NCBI RefSeq assembly: GCF_000226115.1
Contig: NC_016460.1
Location: forward strand, 682,001 to 746,000
Direction: 5' to 3'
DNA length: 64,000 nucleotides
Source: Thermothielavioides terrestris NRRL 8126
Lineage: Eukaryota > Ascomycota > Sordariomycetes > Sordariales > Chaetomiaceae
Shown here: positions 11,875-22,121 of the stretch, in pieces
Position numbering within the stretch: position 1 is the stretch's first letter
How the letters are laid out: every line of letters starts with the position of its first letter
The notes under the pieces: model-generated
What the model saw: the letters and a program-made list of their open reading frames with translations, nothing else
Told to the model about the DNA's origin: nothing
The model's database searches: none
Program-made: the position numbers and the translations under genes

Positions 11875-13187
11875 TAATATTACTACGTTTATTACAATGA
11901 TCTATAAAGAGTAAGACAACTATAACTAGAAGTATAAGCTCTAGTATTAACGGCTTAATTAGATAGAGCACTTTATAACTACTACTATATTAGCGAACTA
12001 CTATACTATATACTATATACTTCTTAAAAAGCTGCTCCTTTCGAATATAGTATTACAACCTTAAGAAGATCGTAAAACCTACTATAGAAACTAAACTTAA
12101 GCTCTAAATACGCTTCTAAACCTACTTTAATATACTTAAGCACCTTAGGAATATATATATAAGAGCTACCAAGTTTAAAAGGTAGATCGTCAAGTAGGAG
12201 AACCTAATAGATAAATCAACTACCTAAGGGCTTACTAAAGCTAAGGATCTAGGTATCTAGTTTACTAAACTAATATAAGCTCTTATAAACCCTATCCTAA
12301 TATTTGTTTTATACTATTAGACGAACTAGATAGATTGGATTAAGAAGCTTAGGTTTAGAGATATTGCTACTATAGTCTATAAAGGCGTTAAACTATTCTT
12401 TAAGAAAGCTCCTAGCTACATTAGCAAAAGCTCCTTTATAATATATAGAGCCTATAAGAAGGAAAATAATACTACTAACTACTAAGAACAATAGGGTAAC
12501 TGTACCTATTAGGGCCCCTATAAGGAGGGCGCTAAAGGTAGAAGATTATAAGCTAAACGGAAGCTTAGTACAGCTTCTATACCTACTATTCCTATAGCGT
12601 AGTCCTCAGATATACCCTAGTACTATACTTATAACCACTTCTATATAACTGAGCTATATTACTACCTATATTTAGAGAACGCGCTAGAGGACTAGGAGGC
12701 TAGACTTTACGTTAAAGTGTATATAGAAGCGAACTTAAAGAGCGATTCATCTCTATAAGCTAAAGCGAATAGGCTCTATATAAAGAGATCTAGAACTACG
12801 ATTAACAACGACTCTAAGAGCGATAGAGGCGATAAATCACATTGACTAGCCGTAGTTCAGGTAGTATAGCTTTTAAAGGCGCTATAGCCTTTGAACTAGG
12901 TAGTATTACACTAATAGGTATAAAATCTAGGTACTAAACACTAGGATCAAGATTATATCAATAGGTGTAATGCTAGCCTAGGCACTAAACACTATACCAA
13001 TAGGCATAGTACTAAGTAGGCCGCCTAGGAGCTAAGCGCTACTCCTAAACACTAGAGCGAAGGGCGTAATACCAACTAGGCCGCCTAGGAGCCAAGTATA
13101 GCTCTAAACAGATCGAACAACAACATTGCTCCTCTAAATAGACTAAACAATATCGCTCTATTTAGCTATTAAATAGCTTATAGATAT
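11875..13187 (+). pseudogene. Outer Copia gag, continued, RIPed
   Basis: The continuation of the outer Copia after the Gypsy 1 insertion. A zinc-knuckle-like segment near 12.50-12.55 kb (NCTY followed by GPYKEGAKG, with a stop in the knuckle) supports gag. It is interrupted again at 13188, and the protease/integrase part resumes at 43748. Confidence 0.55.
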
Positions 13188-13674
13188 TGAATTAGGGTAA
13201 TAGACTACCTAGACATAGGGACCTAGTTTTTCTATTCGTTTTAGTACATTACATTCGTTGCTAGGGGGTCTAGCCCTCTGATCATATATATTTAAGTGGG
13301 CTAAGCTTATCTTCTTCGTTATTAAGCAAGATATTAAGCAGTTGTCAATATACGTTCGTTGACACTACGTTGATAGTTCTCCTTCTTTTAGGAAGGCTGC
13401 TAAGCCTCTCCTTTCGTTGTTCTACCTCTATCTAGACAATGGACATTCGAGCTATTAAGCTCTAACTATATTCTTATTGTCTTTTATCTTCCTACTATAC
13501 CCTACTAGACGTACCTAAGCTATATATCTTCCTTTTAGAAGACATCCTTCCTACTACTTGATATACACTATCTTTATCCGTCTAGAGGGATACTATATTC
13601 CTTTAGGAGCTATCTTGTATACCTAGTCTTAGGTATAGTAGGGTAGATTAATATAAAGGTTTTACACTATTTTA
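13188..13674 (+). repeat. Left LTR of Gypsy 2
   Basis: 487 bp starting TGAATTAGGG and ending CACTATTTTA. It aligns over its full length with 43261-43747. Its outer half is less mutated than its inner half. Confidence 0.9.
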
Positions 13675-13768
13675 AATAGGGGCTTAATTAAGGAGGAGCT
13701 TAGCTCTATATCTAAATAGGATAATATAGACTATAAAGTCTTTTAAGATTATAGAACTATATAATACT
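13675..13768 (+). other. Gypsy 2 leader fragment
   Basis: A short RIPed piece between the Gypsy 2 left LTR and the intact Copia insertion. It would include the primer-binding site, but no tRNA match can be made after mutation. The target duplication ATACT of the intact Copia occupies 13764-13768. Confidence 0.5.
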
Positions 13769-13950
13769 TGTCGCGTGCTAGTGCACACGTGACTCTATCT
13801 GCCAGGCTCCCTGCGCTCAGGGGGCACATGTCAGCTCTGCCCACACATGTATATAGACCTCGGCGCTCCTCCCACCCAGCTTGAGAGGAGCACCTCTCTC
13901 AATACACATGCCTCTGCATCCTGCATGGCCCCACTTCGCTGCTCTTCTCA
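13769..13950 (+). repeat. 5' LTR of intact Copia
   Basis: 182 bp from TGTCGCGTGC to CTCTTCTCA, identical by eye to 21146-21327. Confidence 0.96.
13786..13855 (+). promoter_or_regulatory. Putative LTR promoter elements
   Basis: A palindromic CACGTG at 13786-13791 (a bHLH-type site) lies about 60 bp upstream of a TATATAGA box at 13850-13857. These would drive the genomic RNA from within the LTR. The same elements occur in the 3' LTR. The role is inferred from position only. Confidence 0.4.
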
Positions 13951-14127
13951 GTTATGAGCCCGGTTCGCGCACAACACTCATAACAGCGGTGTAGCCCAGT
14001 TGGGGCCATCCTTCTTCTTTTCTCCAACAACCACTTCCAGTTTTCTCGATCGTCAACAACTCCCACAAGTTCACATCACCCCCATCGTTCAGTCTGAACA
14101 ACGCAGCACACCTCAGTTTGCTTCAAG
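13951..14127 (+). promoter_or_regulatory. Copia leader with primer-binding site
   Basis: Directly after the 5' LTR the sequence GTTATGAGCCCGGTTCGCGC begins. TTATGAGCCC is the kind of site used by Copia elements primed with an initiator tRNA-Met fragment, cut in the anticodon region. The rest is a leader of about 160 nt, CA-rich near the end, up to the ATG at 14128. Confidence 0.6.
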
Positions 14128-17100
14128 ATGACACTCGAAACTGAGAAAACCGTCACCGTTGCTGTTGCAGCGCTTCCAACCCTCGACAGCCCCAAGGACT
14201 GGCCAAGATGGATCTCTGCTGTTCGCCAAGAGGCCAACAACCTGCGTGTCTGGCACATCATCGACCCAGACACCGAGCTCGCCACCGAGGCTGAGATGCT
14301 CGGCCTTCCTGTGCAGCCCACCCAGGGTGCGGCACGTCAGGCGGTCCAGGACCGCCATCTTCAGGCGTGGCACACTGCACTGCAAGCCTGGAAGGCAGCC
14401 GATCCCACCACCCGTGGCGAGGAACCTCAGTCAACCAATCCTACTGAGGAGGAGATCCGCCGTGAATTCCTCAAGCTGTGCGAGGCGTTCTCGAAGTCCG
14501 CCATCGACACTGCGGCGTTCCGTGCCGTCAACAAGCTCCGCGAGATGATCAACGTGTCTGTCAGCGACCGCTACGCACACACCGCACACGACATCATGGA
14601 GGCCGAGAACGTCACCGGCACACGCGGGTTTATACAGACGCTGCGCAAGATTATCGCACCCTCCAACAGCGCTACTTTCACTGCGCTTGCCGAGGAGTAC
14701 GCAACTGTCCTTGCCAGAGGCAGCCAGAGCGGCGTCGAACCCAGGACCTGGATTCTCGAGTACATGTCGGTCCTCCACCGCGCAAGGGCGGCCAACATCG
14801 CCGCAGTCACCGACGCAACAGCCGTCACCACATTCCTCAAGACTGTGCAGAGACGCTTGGATCCAGAGTGGGCGACTCGCATGCTGAAGGATATCAGTGT
14901 GACTGAGAAGCTCGGCGGCAAAGGACCAACCCTTCTCGACTTGGCTCTCTCACTCGAGGCGATCCTCCAGGCTGAAGCGGTGGTCCACCCGAAGCCTGGA
15001 GCCTACCCCGTGCTTCCAGGAGCGCAGAACGGTCAGAAGGGCAGTCAGAAGCGCAAGAAGAACCGCGACTGCCCGTGCAAGCCGAAGACTTTTCGCCACT
15101 GGTGGTTTCCCTCGGAATGTCGGCAACTTCGGTACGCTCTGACAGGGGAATCCCTGAACGGCGTGACGCTCCCAAACGACGCGGTGAATGCAGTGCGCCA
15201 ACGATTCGCCAAGGAGCGCTGGAACGACCTTCGAGTGGAGCTCCAGAAGCTCGGTTGGAAGATCCAGAACGCATCGTCAAACGCCAAGACCACTAGTTCC
15301 AATAGTGGCGCGGGTCCTTCATTTCCGGGAGCGCTCCAGGTGCACGCTGTCATCGACCCAGCGATCGCAAGCGAGCTCGAAGGAGCGCGTGGCGTGTTCG
15401 CATCTCTCGAGTTTGGCCCACACCCGCTCAGCAAGTGCATTCTGTTTGACAACTGTGGAGCGGTCAATCTCGTCAATGACAGGGCTCTCCTTGTCCCTGG
15501 CACGTTCGTCAAGACGAGCGGTGAGACTGTTGAGGCAGGCACCACATCCTTCCCAATCTCTGGCCGCGGCAAATGGATCATCAAGAACGTTTTGAACGGC
15601 GCGCGCGGCCCGAACACTGAGGACCTTGTCATAGACAACGTTGCTGTCGTCGAGGGCTTTCACGTCAACATTGTCTCTGAGAGACGCCTTCGAGCGCAGG
15701 GCGCTTGGTACTGCGGTCTGGATTGCACGCTGCGTTGGGGAACTTTGGAGAAGAGTATTGTACTCAGGCAGCTGGTCGAGAAGTTCAACCTGACCTTCTT
15801 GCAATACAATGCTCTTTCCTCCTACTCTGATGCCCTTCGGGTGCTCCCCAGAAGCTTTGCCGGACTTGTGACTTTGAGCGCTGCAGTTGTGAAGAACTTT
15901 GGGAGGAGCAGGCCCTCCAAGGACCCGCTCCCAGAGAGAGAAGACCCAGCTGCTCTCTGGCACATCAGATCTGGTCATCTGAGTTCAGAGGCGCTGGAAC
16001 ATCTCGTCTTGAACGCCAGAGGTGTGCGGATTCGCGGGCCTCGCAGACTGGAATGCGAGGTATGCGCGCAGGCATACGCGGAACAGGTTATTTCGCGCCG
16101 CCCACCATCGAAGCCGTCACCACGCCCATTTTGGAGGGTCTCTTGGGACCTGTTCGACTTTCCGAGGGCACTTGACGGCTCGAACTGGCTGCTGGTCATC
16201 AAGGACGAGTACAGTGGGAAGCTTTTCGCGACTCCACTCATACGCAAGACGCACGACAGTGTGTACGATGAGCTCGTCCGCTTCGAACGCTGGGTGAAAC
16301 GCCAATTCGGGCTGCCCATCTGCAAGATCAGGCAGGATGGCGACACCAGTGTCATTGGCATCAAGGGATACACAGCGTACGAGCTCTGGGCGCAGGAGCA
16401 GGGCATCGACTTGGAGGTTACGCCTTCGGATACCAAGGAGCCCAACGGCGGTTCAGAACGCGCAGGCAAAGAACTTATCACAAAGAGCCTTGCAATGCTC
16501 ACGGGCGCCGGACTTCCTCAGAACCTGTGGCCAGAGTCGACGGTTGCAGCTGCGTACTTGCACGGCATAAGCCCAAGTCGCGCTCGCAACTACCGCTCAC
16601 CGAACGAGGTGCTCGACTCTTGGTTCAGACACTGGTTTCGCTGGTATCAGCCCGGTCTCGTGCATTCCCTGACTGCCGACCTGCGCCCTAACTGGGGCGG
16701 CGTTTATGCGTACGGCTGCCGAGCGTACCCGCTGACGAAGGAACGCGAAAAGGGGATTGAGAGGCGTGCTGGGAAGGTCAAGCCCAGAGCGCACATCGGG
16801 TATCTTGTTGGATACAGGGCGTCCAACATTTACCGCATCTGGGTACCGAAACTCAGGAAGGTCATCACAACGCGCAACGTGACCTTTGACGAACGCACGT
16901 TCTACCGGGAGGGAGAGGAGCAGCTTGATGCTCAATCGGTGGCAGTCGCCAGAAAGGTTGTTGAGCTCATCGAACTCCCCATAGAGCCTCGGGACGCCGA
17001 GGCAGTGCCGTTCGGAGTTACAGATGCCCATGAAGACCCAGTGACGGTTCCCGGCTCTCCAGGACATCTGGGGGGTGTGACTGAACGGGAACCGGAAGGG

Positions 17101-19497
17101 CAGGCTCCTCCCCACTCTCCATCCTGTCTGGGGGGTGCGGAAGTACTCGAGCATCGCGGCCAGAGTTCGGGTGAGGAGCCCACTGGTGGTCTTTACACTC
17201 CAGAACCAACACCGGAGCCGCGCCAGGAACGCCCGGACGGTTTTGGAGGGAGCGGCCCCCCTGCTGATCACGGTGCTAGCAGTGACAGCAGACCGGTGGG
17301 AACTGCATCATCGGAGGCCCCTGATGCAGTTATCGGAGACGCCAGTAGCAGCGTCGCTGGCGGCACAACTAGGAGTGCCAGCCAGGGCAGCACGACGGCA
17401 AGTGCTGCCGCAGTCGATACTCCTAGCAGTGAAGAGGAGGTCGACCGCCCTGGCGATCAGCCAGAGGCTCCAGACGACTGGGAAGACGCCTCAAACCATG
17501 GTTCTCAGCCTGATTCTGGAACACCCGCAGCCACGCCAGCGAGGGAGAAGCGCAAGTACGTGCGCAAGGTATACGGACCACCAACTCGTTACTCAAGACG
17601 GATCCGTAGACAGTCTCCCGGCGGCGGTGCAGGCGGAAGCGGCGGTCTGGTGTGCTTCGCAGCCCCCATGTACCATGAGGAGAGCATCGACGTACCAGAT
17701 CAGCACGCGTGGCATTCGTTCAGCCACACATTTTTGGATGACCCTGTAATCGCTCTGCAGGAGGGCGACAGCATCCAGCACCGCACATTGCATGCGGTTT
17801 TCGCGGCGGCAGTCCGCCAACATCGTGACGCGCGTCCTGGGGCAACGCCAAGCAGGCCCCGGGTGCATTTTGACGACCTCGCCAAGCTTCCTAAGCGCTG
17901 GAGGGATCTCGCCAACCACCCTCAAGGGCCCGAGTTCATCAAAGCGGCTGAGGAAGAGATTCGCAATCTCGTCAACAGGAAGACATGGCGCAAGATTCGG
18001 CGCGAGACCTTCAAAGGAAGACCACTCCCTCTGAAGTGGGTTTTCGTCTACAAGTTCGATCAGAATGGCAACCTCGAGAAGTGCAAGTCTCGCATCTGCG
18101 TTCGAGGCGACCTTCAGGAGCTCACTACTCTGCAAAGCACTTATGCAGCCACACTCGCAGCGCGCTCGTTCCGCACAATGATGGCTATCGCCGCGCAGTT
18201 TGATCTTGAGGTCAAGCAGTTCGACGTAGCGCAGGCGTTCTTGAATGCGGACCTGCCTGAGGGTGTTGTTTGCGAGATGCCTGAGGGGTTCGAAGAGCCT
18301 GGATTTCTTGTGGAACTGCAGAGAGCTCTGTACGGCTTGCGAGAGTCTCCGTTGCTCTGGTACCGAGAGTTCTCCGGCACACTTCGGAAGCTCGGCCTCA
18401 CAGCTTCGCCTGAGGAGCCATGCTTGTTCTTCGATCGCCAACGGCGCGTGCTCGTGCTGTTCTACGTGGACGACTACCTAGTCTTCTACCACAGAGACCA
18501 CGCGGAGACAGCTCAGAGGATCATCGACGCTCTGAAAGCGAAGTACGAAGTGCACGAAAAGGGGGACGTGGCTTGGTTCCTGGGCATCAGGGTGATCCGC
18601 GACCGCGCGCAACGCAAGATCTGGCTCTGCCTTGACCAGTACATCGAGAAGATTGCGAAGCGCTTCGGTCTCGCGGATCAAATCACCTTTCCAAGCATCC
18701 CTCTCCCTGTAATGGAACTCCGCAAGTTCACTGGCACTGCCACTCGAGCGCAGATCAGGCTGTTCCAGGAGCTTGTTGGATCGCTACTCTACGCCGCGGT
18801 CGTACTGCGCGCGGAGGTCGCGTTCCCGGCATCGTTGCTCTCGCACTTCCTGACGAACCCCTCGGGGACACACATTGATGCTGCAAAGCATGCAATCTCC
18901 TACCTGTTTGGCACGCGCTTCCTCGCTATTCAGTTCGGGGGTGTGCCGCAGGATGCTGCTCCCACGCAAATCTTGCTCATCGCAGGGGACGCGTCGCATG
19001 CGGATGATCCTGATACGCGCAGGTCGTCACAAGGCTATCTCATCTCTCTGTTCGGTGGGCTCGTTCATTGGAAGGCTGCGCGCCAAGATACAGTCACCAC
19101 CTCGTCTACGGAGGCGGAGCTCCTCGCTCTGTCCACCGCAGCGCGGGAGACAATGGCGTTCAAGCGTTTCCTCAGCGACCTGCAACTTGAGCTGGGTGTG
19201 CCTTGGACTGTGTTCTGTGACAACACGCAGACCATCCGGCTCGTGGTGGGAGAGAACGAACGCATCAGCACTCGCCTGCGTCATGTTGACATCCACAACA
19301 TGTGGCTGCGTCAGGAACACGCGAAGGGATCTTTCGAGGTCGCGTACTTGCCAACTGCTGAGATGCCTGCAGATGGGCTTACGAAGGTGTTGACTCGCCA
19401 GAAGTTCGAGCACTTCAGGGAGCTCCTCAACCTGCAGGATGTGCGTCATATGGTGCAGGGAGACGATCAGGGGGACAGGAACGCAAGGCTTGAGTAA
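14128..19497 (+). CDS. Copia Gag-Pol polyprotein, intact
   Basis: A single open frame of 1789 codons encodes all functions needed to copy the element through RNA and insert it. Residues 1-310 are Gag-like. A compact Cys/His cluster follows (C315, C317, H324, C331), a non-standard zinc-knuckle. The aspartic protease segment has D441 in FDNCGA, where most Copia proteases have D-S/T-G. The integrase zinc domain has H612, H617, C643 and C646; its catalytic triad is D674, D737 and E777. A low-complexity Ser/Gly/Pro linker covers about 965-1175. Reverse transcriptase lies at about 1265-1500, with LYGLRESPLLWY and YVDD at 1446-1449. RNase H lies at about 1612-1770, with D1621 (GDAS), E1662/E1664 (STEAE) and D1698 (CDN), and PADGLTKVL near the end. 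The start is the first ATG after the leader. There is no frameshift between gag and pol, as is usual for Copia. Confidence 0.95.
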   Translation: MTLETEKTVTVAVAALPTLDSPKDWPRWISAVRQEANNLRVWHIIDPDTELATEAEMLGLPVQPTQGAARQAVQDRHLQAWHTALQAWKAADPTTRGEEPQSTNPTEEEIRREFLKLCEAFSKSAIDTAAFRAVNKLREMINVSVSDRYAHTAHDIMEAENVTGTRGFIQTLRKIIAPSNSATFTALAEEYATVLARGSQSGVEPRTWILEYMSVLHRARAANIAAVTDATAVTTFLKTVQRRLDPEWATRMLKDISVTEKLGGKGPTLLDLALSLEAILQAEAVVHPKPGAYPVLPGAQNGQKGSQKRKKNRDCPCKPKTFRHWWFPSECRQLRYALTGESLNGVTLPNDAVNAVRQRFAKERWNDLRVELQKLGWKIQNASSNAKTTSSNSGAGPSFPGALQVHAVIDPAIASELEGARGVFASLEFGPHPLSKCILFDNCGAVNLVNDRALLVPGTFVKTSGETVEAGTTSFPISGRGKWIIKNVLNGARGPNTEDLVIDNVAVVEGFHVNIVSERRLRAQGAWYCGLDCTLRWGTLEKSIVLRQLVEKFNLTFLQYNALSSYSDALRVLPRSFAGLVTLSAAVVKNFGRSRPSKDPLPEREDPAALWHIRSGHLSSEALEHLVLNARGVRIRGPRRLECEVCAQAYAEQVISRRPPSKPSPRPFWRVSWDLFDFPRALDGSNWLLVIKDEYSGKLFATPLIRKTHDSVYDELVRFERWVKRQFGLPICKIRQDGDTSVIGIKGYTAYELWAQEQGIDLEVTPSDTKEPNGGSERAGKELITKSLAMLTGAGLPQNLWPESTVAAAYLHGISPSRARNYRSPNEVLDSWFRHWFRWYQPGLVHSLTADLRPNWGGVYAYGCRAYPLTKEREKGIERRAGKVKPRAHIGYLVGYRASNIYRIWVPKLRKVITTRNVTFDERTFYREGEEQLDAQSVAVARKVVELIELPIEPRDAEAVPFGVTDAHEDPVTVPGSPGHLGGVTEREPEGQAPPHSPSCLGGAEVLEHRGQSSGEEPTGGLYTPEPTPEPRQERPDGFGGSGPPADHGASSDSRPVGTASSEAPDAVIGDASSSVAGGTTRSASQGSTTASAAAVDTPSSEEEVDRPGDQPEAPDDWEDASNHGSQPDSGTPAATPAREKRKYVRKVYGPPTRYSRRIRRQSPGGGAGGSGGLVCFAAPMYHEESIDVPDQHAWHSFSHTFLDDPVIALQEGDSIQHRTLHAVFAAAVRQHRDARPGATPSRPRVHFDDLAKLPKRWRDLANHPQGPEFIKAAEEEIRNLVNRKTWRKIRRETFKGRPLPLKWVFVYKFDQNGNLEKCKSRICVRGDLQELTTLQSTYAATLAARSFRTMMAIAAQFDLEVKQFDVAQAFLNADLPEGVVCEMPEGFEEPGFLVELQRALYGLRESPLLWYREFSGTLRKLGLTASPEEPCLFFDRQRRVLVLFYVDDYLVFYHRDHAETAQRIIDALKAKYEVHEKGDVAWFLGIRVIRDRAQRKIWLCLDQYIEKIAKRFGLADQITFPSIPLPVMELRKFTGTATRAQIRLFQELVGSLLYAAVVLRAEVAFPASLLSHFLTNPSGTHIDAAKHAISYLFGTRFLAIQFGGVPQDAAPTQILLIAGDASHADDPDTRRSSQGYLISLFGGLVHWKAARQDTVTTSSTEAELLALSTAARETMAFKRFLSDLQLELGVPWTVFCDNTQTIRLVVGENERISTRLRHVDIHNMWLRQEHAKGSFEVAYLPTAEMPADGLTKVLTRQKFEHFRELLNLQDVRHMVQGDDQGDRNARLE

Positions 19498-19584
19498 AAA
19501 ACAAACTAAACACAGGAGCGCACGCCGGCGCAAAACAGACTGGGGGGTGCCCGCACCCGCGAAACAACAAACAACAACGCGGAA

Positions 19585-20498
19585 CTACTTGCCACCCTTC
19601 TTCTTCTTGGGAGTCATGGCGGCCAGCACCGCCGCCGCCACACCACGCGCCAGCGCCTCCGGGTCAAAGCCCGGAGCAGCCTCCTCCTCGCTCTCGTCCT
19701 CATCCTCGTCCTCCTCCTCGCTCTCCTCCTTCTTGGCCTTCTTGGCCTTCTTGGACTTCTTGGTGGGCGCGGCCGCCTTTGCCTTGCCCTTGCCCTTGCC
19801 CTTGGCGGGCGCGGGCGCGCGCTCGTCGTCATCGTCGTCGTCATCCTCGGCGTCGGCGTCCTCGCACTCCATGGCGAGGAGGGCGCGCAGGGTGGCGCGC
19901 AGCGTCTTCTGGTCCTACCACACACAGTCAGACTAGCTCTTTTCCTTTGTCTTTTCATTTGTACTCACGAGATTGGCCTTGGGCTCCTGGCGCCCCTGCA
20001 TCAGGGCCAGGAAGTGCTTGGCGGCGGGGAGCACACTCGCGGGGCTGATTCATCAGTACCGTGCGCCTTGCAACTGTGCTGACAGACTTACATGGAGCGA
20101 CACTTCTTGCCGCGCGCACAGCGCGCGCACCGGGCCGCTTTGCCGGGGGCCTCCCGGCACTCCCCAGAGCTCTTGCCGCGCATGGCGGACTTCAGGCAAC
20201 CCAGGCAGGGCTGCTCTCTCAGGGCGCCCTCCTCCTCCTCATCCTCCGAAGAGGAGGAGGAGGAGGAGGGGGGCGCCGCACGCTTGGAGGGGGTCTTCGG
20301 CGTGGCGGGGGTCCTGCTGCAAGTGTCAGAGACGCGGATGTACGCGCCGCGCCAGTCGGGCAGATTGTGGTGTGCTCACTTCTTGCTGGCGCCAGCGCCA
20401 GCCTTGGTGGGGGTGGCCGGGAGCGGGGGAGGCTTGTTCTTGGCCGCCTTGGCGGCGCGGGCCTTCTCGAGAGCGGCGAGGCGAGCAGAGGACGGCAT
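19585..20498 (-). CDS. Antisense four-exon gene inside the Copia: Cys-rich, Lys/acid-rich protein of unknown function
   Basis: A gene on the opposite strand to gag-pol, between its stop and the 3' LTR. Exons 20498-20380, 20316-20092, 20044-19969 and 19914-19585 join exactly in phase (119+225+76+330 nt) to give 249 residues. Introns are 63, 47 and 54 nt, all GT-AG. The ATG follows a CAA-rich leader, common in fungal mRNAs. Residues 1-40 are Ala/Lys-rich. A Ser run and acidic stretch follow, then six cysteines at 77, 80, 93, 103, 106 and 112 (C-x2-C-x12-C-x9-C-x2-C-x5-C). This resembles a zinc cluster in cysteine number but not in spacing of the Gal4 type. Residues 140-235 alternate Asp/Glu and Lys runs (SKKAKKAKK looks like a nuclear signal). 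It ends in an Ala-rich helix and KKKKGGK. It may be a captured host gene or a genuine accessory gene. No known function. Confidence 0.75.
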
Positions 20499-21145
20499 GG
20501 TTGTTGTTGTTGATGTTGTTGTTGTTGCTGATGCTGCTGCTGTTGCTCGCGGTCTGCAGAGGAAGAGTTCGGGAGATGGTTTGAGGCGCACTCACCATGA
20601 TTAAATACTTCCAGGAGTGCAGCCATCGACCGGCCTGCGGCACTGCGGTATTGTCTGCATGGCGCGAATGCAACAATGGGTAGCAATGGTGGGCGTGCAT
20701 TCAAGACGTTGGGCAACAAAGGCCACAATGGCACACATGCGAATGATCGCAATGCTCAATTGCGCAACCTGCACCCACAATCGAGGCGGCACGATTCAAG
20801 ATACGCGCCTGAATGGAGGATGGGGATGGAACGCGCTGCGCAATTGGGAACTGCGCACAATGCGATCAATGGCGCTCGCAACAATGCCAACGACAGCGCC
20901 CCTGAATGTCAACTTTGGCGCCCCTGGGTCTGACCGCATTCAGCGCAGCACGCAATTCGCCAACGCACGCGCCACAACGCGTACACAATGGCGCGCGGAC
21001 AACTTGCACAATGGCGGCGGCTGCGCGCAATGGTGGGATCAATACCGGAGGCCACAGTTCAATGCGCCTGGCAGTGCGAGCTCCAGAGTCAGTGCCCAGC
21101 ATGCGTGTTCCACAGACAGCCTCCTGAGAGTCTGTCTGGGGGGTG
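20499..21145 (-). promoter_or_regulatory. Upstream region of the antisense gene with repeated CAATGG
   Basis: The first 60 bp are CAA-rich on the minus strand and look like a 5' leader. Beyond it, seven copies of CAATGG (CCATTG on the minus strand) occur between 20674 and 21033, many within GCACAATGGCGC-like contexts, plus degenerate copies. No ORF is credible here. A cluster of a repeated hexamer upstream of a gene suggests a promoter, but a decayed tandem array is the alternative. The DNA near the 3' LTR (TCTGGGGGGTG, 21134-21144) is the likely polypurine tract for plus-strand priming. Confidence 0.45.
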
Positions 21146-21327
21146 TGTCGCGTGCTAGTGCACACGTGACTCTATCTGCCAGGCTCCCTGCGCTCAGGGG
21201 GCACATGTCAGCTCTGCCCACACATGTATATAGACCTCGGCGCTCCTCCCACCCAGCTTGAGAGGAGCACCTCTCTCAATACACATGCCTCTGCATCCTG
21301 CATGGCCCCACTTCGCTGCTCTTCTCA
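21146..21327 (+). repeat. 3' LTR of intact Copia
   Basis: 182 bp, identical by eye to the 5' LTR, followed by the target duplication ATACT (21328-21332). Confidence 0.96.
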
Positions 21328-22121
21328 ATACTATATTGATAGCTATATAACGACGATATAGCCAACCTATTGAAGCTTTAGTATATCGATACTAGTATCT
21401 CTAGGAGGTGTAGAAACCTATTGAAGTATATACGTTCTAAAGGTCTATTAAGACCTTGTCTTAGAAGACTTTCCTTTACCTAGATAATATAAGGTATCGA
21501 AAAGATATCCTATTATCCCTAATACTTCGAAGACCTATTAAGGCTTTATTATTATCGATATAACGGTTATAAAACGTTAACCTAATCGAAAGACGATAGT
21601 TCTATCCTCCTAAATAGAGATAGGGGCAGAATTTTCATTGATTATCATTTTCTTCTTCGGTTTAGCCGAACTAGTTGCAAAAGCGGTTAAATATAGTAGC
21701 TACTTATAAGCTTCTAAGCTTAAAGCTATACCTTTACAACACTTAGCTCCTTCTAATAGTATATCTAGCATTGTTTTATATTAGATACAAGGTCTTAGTA
21801 TAGACTTTTACTTTTCTTTTTAAAAGCTATACTCTTATTGCTATTACACTAGTTAGGTTTAGTATATTAGTTGCTAAAGGTATCTAGATAATCTATAAAG
21901 AACCTATAGTTATCCTTTAGAGTATTTAGACTATATATTCTAAAGGAACTTAGCTTTTTAAGAGATTTTCTTCCTTTAGATAAACGTCGAAGGAGTCGAT
22001 ATTCCTATAGAAGTATATATATTAGTCTTTTTATAGTCTATCGATATAGTCGTTGCCTTTCTTAAAGACGATAGTTAAACGCCTAATAACTAGACTCTAG
22101 CGATATATATATATACTATCT
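21328..22121. other. Gypsy 2 interior, 5' region, RIPed
   Basis: AT-rich, TpA-dominated DNA between the intact Copia and the solo LTR. Degenerate repeats of AACCTATTGAAG / GACCTATTAAGG type occur at 21.37-21.55 kb. No coding frame can be followed. It is presumed to be the 5' untranslated or early gag part of Gypsy 2. Confidence 0.4.

Larger units (their letters stand above)
13769..21327 (+). mobile_element. Intact Copia retrotransposon, 7.56 kb, recently inserted
   Basis: Two 182-bp LTRs (13769-13950 and 21146-21327) look identical base for base. A 5-bp target duplication ATACT lies at 13764-13768 and 21328-21332. Between them are a leader with a Met-initiator-type primer-binding site, an uninterrupted 1789-codon gag-pol and, antisense behind it, a four-exon cellular-style gene. 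The element is GC-rich and un-RIPed although it lies in heavily RIPed DNA, so it arrived after the surrounding elements were mutated. All parts needed for transposition are present by sequence. Confidence 0.96.
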
